Below are positions 62,687 through 64,000 of a stretch of DNA of 64,000 bases, one piece after another. Below the pieces are notes generated by a model. That model ran no database searches, was not told the origin of the DNA, and worked only from the letters and a program-made list of their open reading frames with translations. The stretch is from Chryseobacterium sp. 39-10. GTDB taxonomy: Bacteria > Bacteroidota > Bacteroidia > Flavobacteriales > Weeksellaceae. The stretch lies in NCBI GenBank assembly GCA_001898255.1, contig MKTK01000021.1:9627-73626 (forward strand). The letters are read 5' to 3'. Each line of letters begins with the position of its first letter. Within the stretch, counting starts at the first letter, position 1. The position numbers and the translations under genes were made by a program.

Positions 62687-64000
62687 TTACAGCGGCTGGT
62701 TAAAGTATTCCCAAACGACTTTCGCTTTGGCTTTGCCAAGAATTTCGGAGAGGGTTTCCTGCGACGACTCTTTCACTCTTTTCACCGATTTGAGTTTGGA
62801 GATCAATAACTCAATGGATTTTTCGCCAACACCCGGAATTTCTTCAAGCTCCGATTTTATGGTTGAATTTTTTCTGCGGGTACGGTGATGCTTAACACCA
62901 AAACGGTGCGATTCGTCTCGAACGCGTTGCAAAATCTTCAGAGTTTCTGATTTTTTATCAAGATACAATGGCACCGAATCTTCAGGAAAATAAAGTTCTT
63001 CCAATCGCTTGGCAATACCAATAATCGTGATTTTCCCATAAAGTCCGAGTAGCTTTAAACTCTTCACTGCAGACGAGAGTTGTCCTTTGCCTCCATCAAT
63101 TAAAATCAATTGTGGCAGTGGCTCATTTTCGTCGAGCTGCCGTTTGTACCGGCGATAGATTACTTCTTCCATTGTTGCAAAATCGTTGGGCCCATCAACC
63201 GTTTTAGGGTGGAAAATTCGGTAATCGGCTTTGCTGGGTTTGCCATCTTTAAAAACAACACAAGCAGAAACAGGATTTGTCCCCTGAATGTTTGAATTAT
63301 CAAAACCTTCAATATGTCGCGGCTCTACAGGCATCCGAAGTAACTTCTGCATTTCTGCCATAATCCGGTTGGTGTGTCTTTCTGGATCTACGATCTGGAT
63401 CTGTTTCAGTTTTTCGATGCGGTATTCCTTTGCATTTTTTTCCGATAACTCAACAATTCTCTTCTTGTCGCCCATTTTGGGAACAATAAATTTCACATTT
63501 GGAATTTCGAACGACAGGTGAAATGGCAGAAGAATTTCTTTAGACTCGGAAAGAAATTTTCTTCGAATCTCAATCATCGCTTCTTCCAAAATATCTTCAT
63601 CACTTTCCTCCAGCACTTTTTTAATTTCGGTAGTGTAGCTCTGAATTATATTACCATTCTGAATTTTAAAATAATTAACATAAGCCGCCGATTCGTCACT
63701 CGTCATCCCGAAAACATCCACATCATCGATACTCGCACTTACGACAGTATGGCGGTATTGATAATCTTCCAACAGGTCCATTTTCTCCTTCACCATTTGC
63801 GCCTTCTCGAACTCCAATTGCGCTGCATAATGCATCATCTGCTTCGTCAAATGCTCTTTTGCAGGCCTAAAATCCCCTTTAATAATACCCCGAATCGACT
63901 CTACTTTTTGGTTGTAATGCTCTATAGACTCTAACATCTCGCATGGTCCTTCGCAGTTTTTAATATGATACTCAAGACATACCCTGTATTTTCCTTCGGC
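62687..64000 (-). CDS. uvrC: Excinuclease ABC subunit C, N-terminus cut off by the window edge
   Basis: Nuclease subunit of UvrABC nucleotide excision repair. The window holds 437 C-terminal codons; the full protein is about 600. The first part reads CLEYHIKNCEGPCEML, the conserved Cys-rich end of the GIY-YIG region. It continues with a UVR coiled coil (HLTKQMMHYAAQLEFEKAQM) and the RNase H-like nuclease domain (EGFDNSNIQGTNPVSACVVF, DYRIFHPKTVDGPNDFATM, LILIDGGKGQLSSA). Two helix-hairpin-helix motifs close it (LEEIPGVGEKSIELLISKL). The GIY-YIG nuclease domain lies beyond the right edge. Confidence 0.94.
   Translation of the reverse strand, partial: AEGKYRVCLEYHIKNCEGPCEMLESIEHYNQKVESIRGIIKGDFRPAKEHLTKQMMHYAAQLEFEKAQMVKEKMDLLEDYQYRHTVVSASIDDVDVFGMTSDESAAYVNYFKIQNGNIIQSYTTEIKKVLEESDEDILEEAMIEIRRKFLSESKEILLPFHLSFEIPNVKFIVPKMGDKKRIVELSEKNAKEYRIEKLKQIQIVDPERHTNRIMAEMQKLLRMPVEPRHIEGFDNSNIQGTNPVSACVVFKDGKPSKADYRIFHPKTVDGPNDFATMEEVIYRRYKRQLDENEPLPQLILIDGGKGQLSSAVKSLKLLGLYGKITIIGIAKRLEELYFPEDSVPLYLDKKSETLKILQRVRDESHRFGVKHHRTRRKNSTIKSELEEIPGVGEKSIELLISKLKSVKRVKESSQETLSEILGKAKAKVVWEYFNQPL

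Overview
The window looks like the chromosome of a Bacteroidota species of the class Flavobacteriia, probably close to the Chryseobacterium group. The evidence is indirect: AT-rich DNA, a recurring promoter element TAnnTTTG, few Shine-Dalgarno sequences, two giant secreted proteins with type IX secretion (T9SS) C-terminal domains, and the order mutY / HU / small basic peptide / rng.

Region 1 (1-23.8 kb) is a surface-polysaccharide locus, almost all on the minus strand and read right to left. It starts with a small secreted protein, then a bacillosamine set (pglC, pglD, pglE, pglF-like), export (wza, wzc), GDP-fucose synthesis (cupin PMI, manC, gmd, fcl), flippase (wzx), polymerase (wzy) and three glycosyltransferases. 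A second amino-sugar module follows (GNAT, aminotransferase, initiating sugar transferase), then dTDP-rhamnose genes (rfbC and the start of rfbB). The locus therefore carries two separate initiating phosphoglycosyl transferases. Two right-handed beta-helix genes lie within it on the opposite strand; one is intact and one is broken by two frameshifts.

Region 2 (23.8-36.5 kb) holds a rod-like structured intergenic element and two very large T9SS cargo proteins that share a C-terminal module of about 450 residues. Between them is a DUF559 nuclease-like gene flanked by two near-identical 147-bp palindromic repeats, which I consider the best candidate for an under-described element.

Region 3 (36.5-47.5 kb) has an acetyltransferase, an SPFH protein and an AraC-type regulator. 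An apparent iron-uptake group follows (MFS, SDR, siderophore-interacting protein, outer-membrane receptor). A norCB nitric oxide reductase pair with an FNR/DNR-like site comes next, then a gene-poor stretch with a 21-bp minisatellite.

Region 4 (47.5-64 kb) is core metabolism and information processing: aldehyde dehydrogenase, mutY, HU, a 29-residue basic peptide, RNase G, a NUMOD4-HNH protein, a Nudix hydrolase, a PlsC-like acyltransferase and two unknown genes. A tyrosine-degradation set follows (hmgA, hppD, fahA, with a CoA-transferase in between), and the window ends inside uvrC. All functional names rest on reading motifs by eye; no database search was possible.
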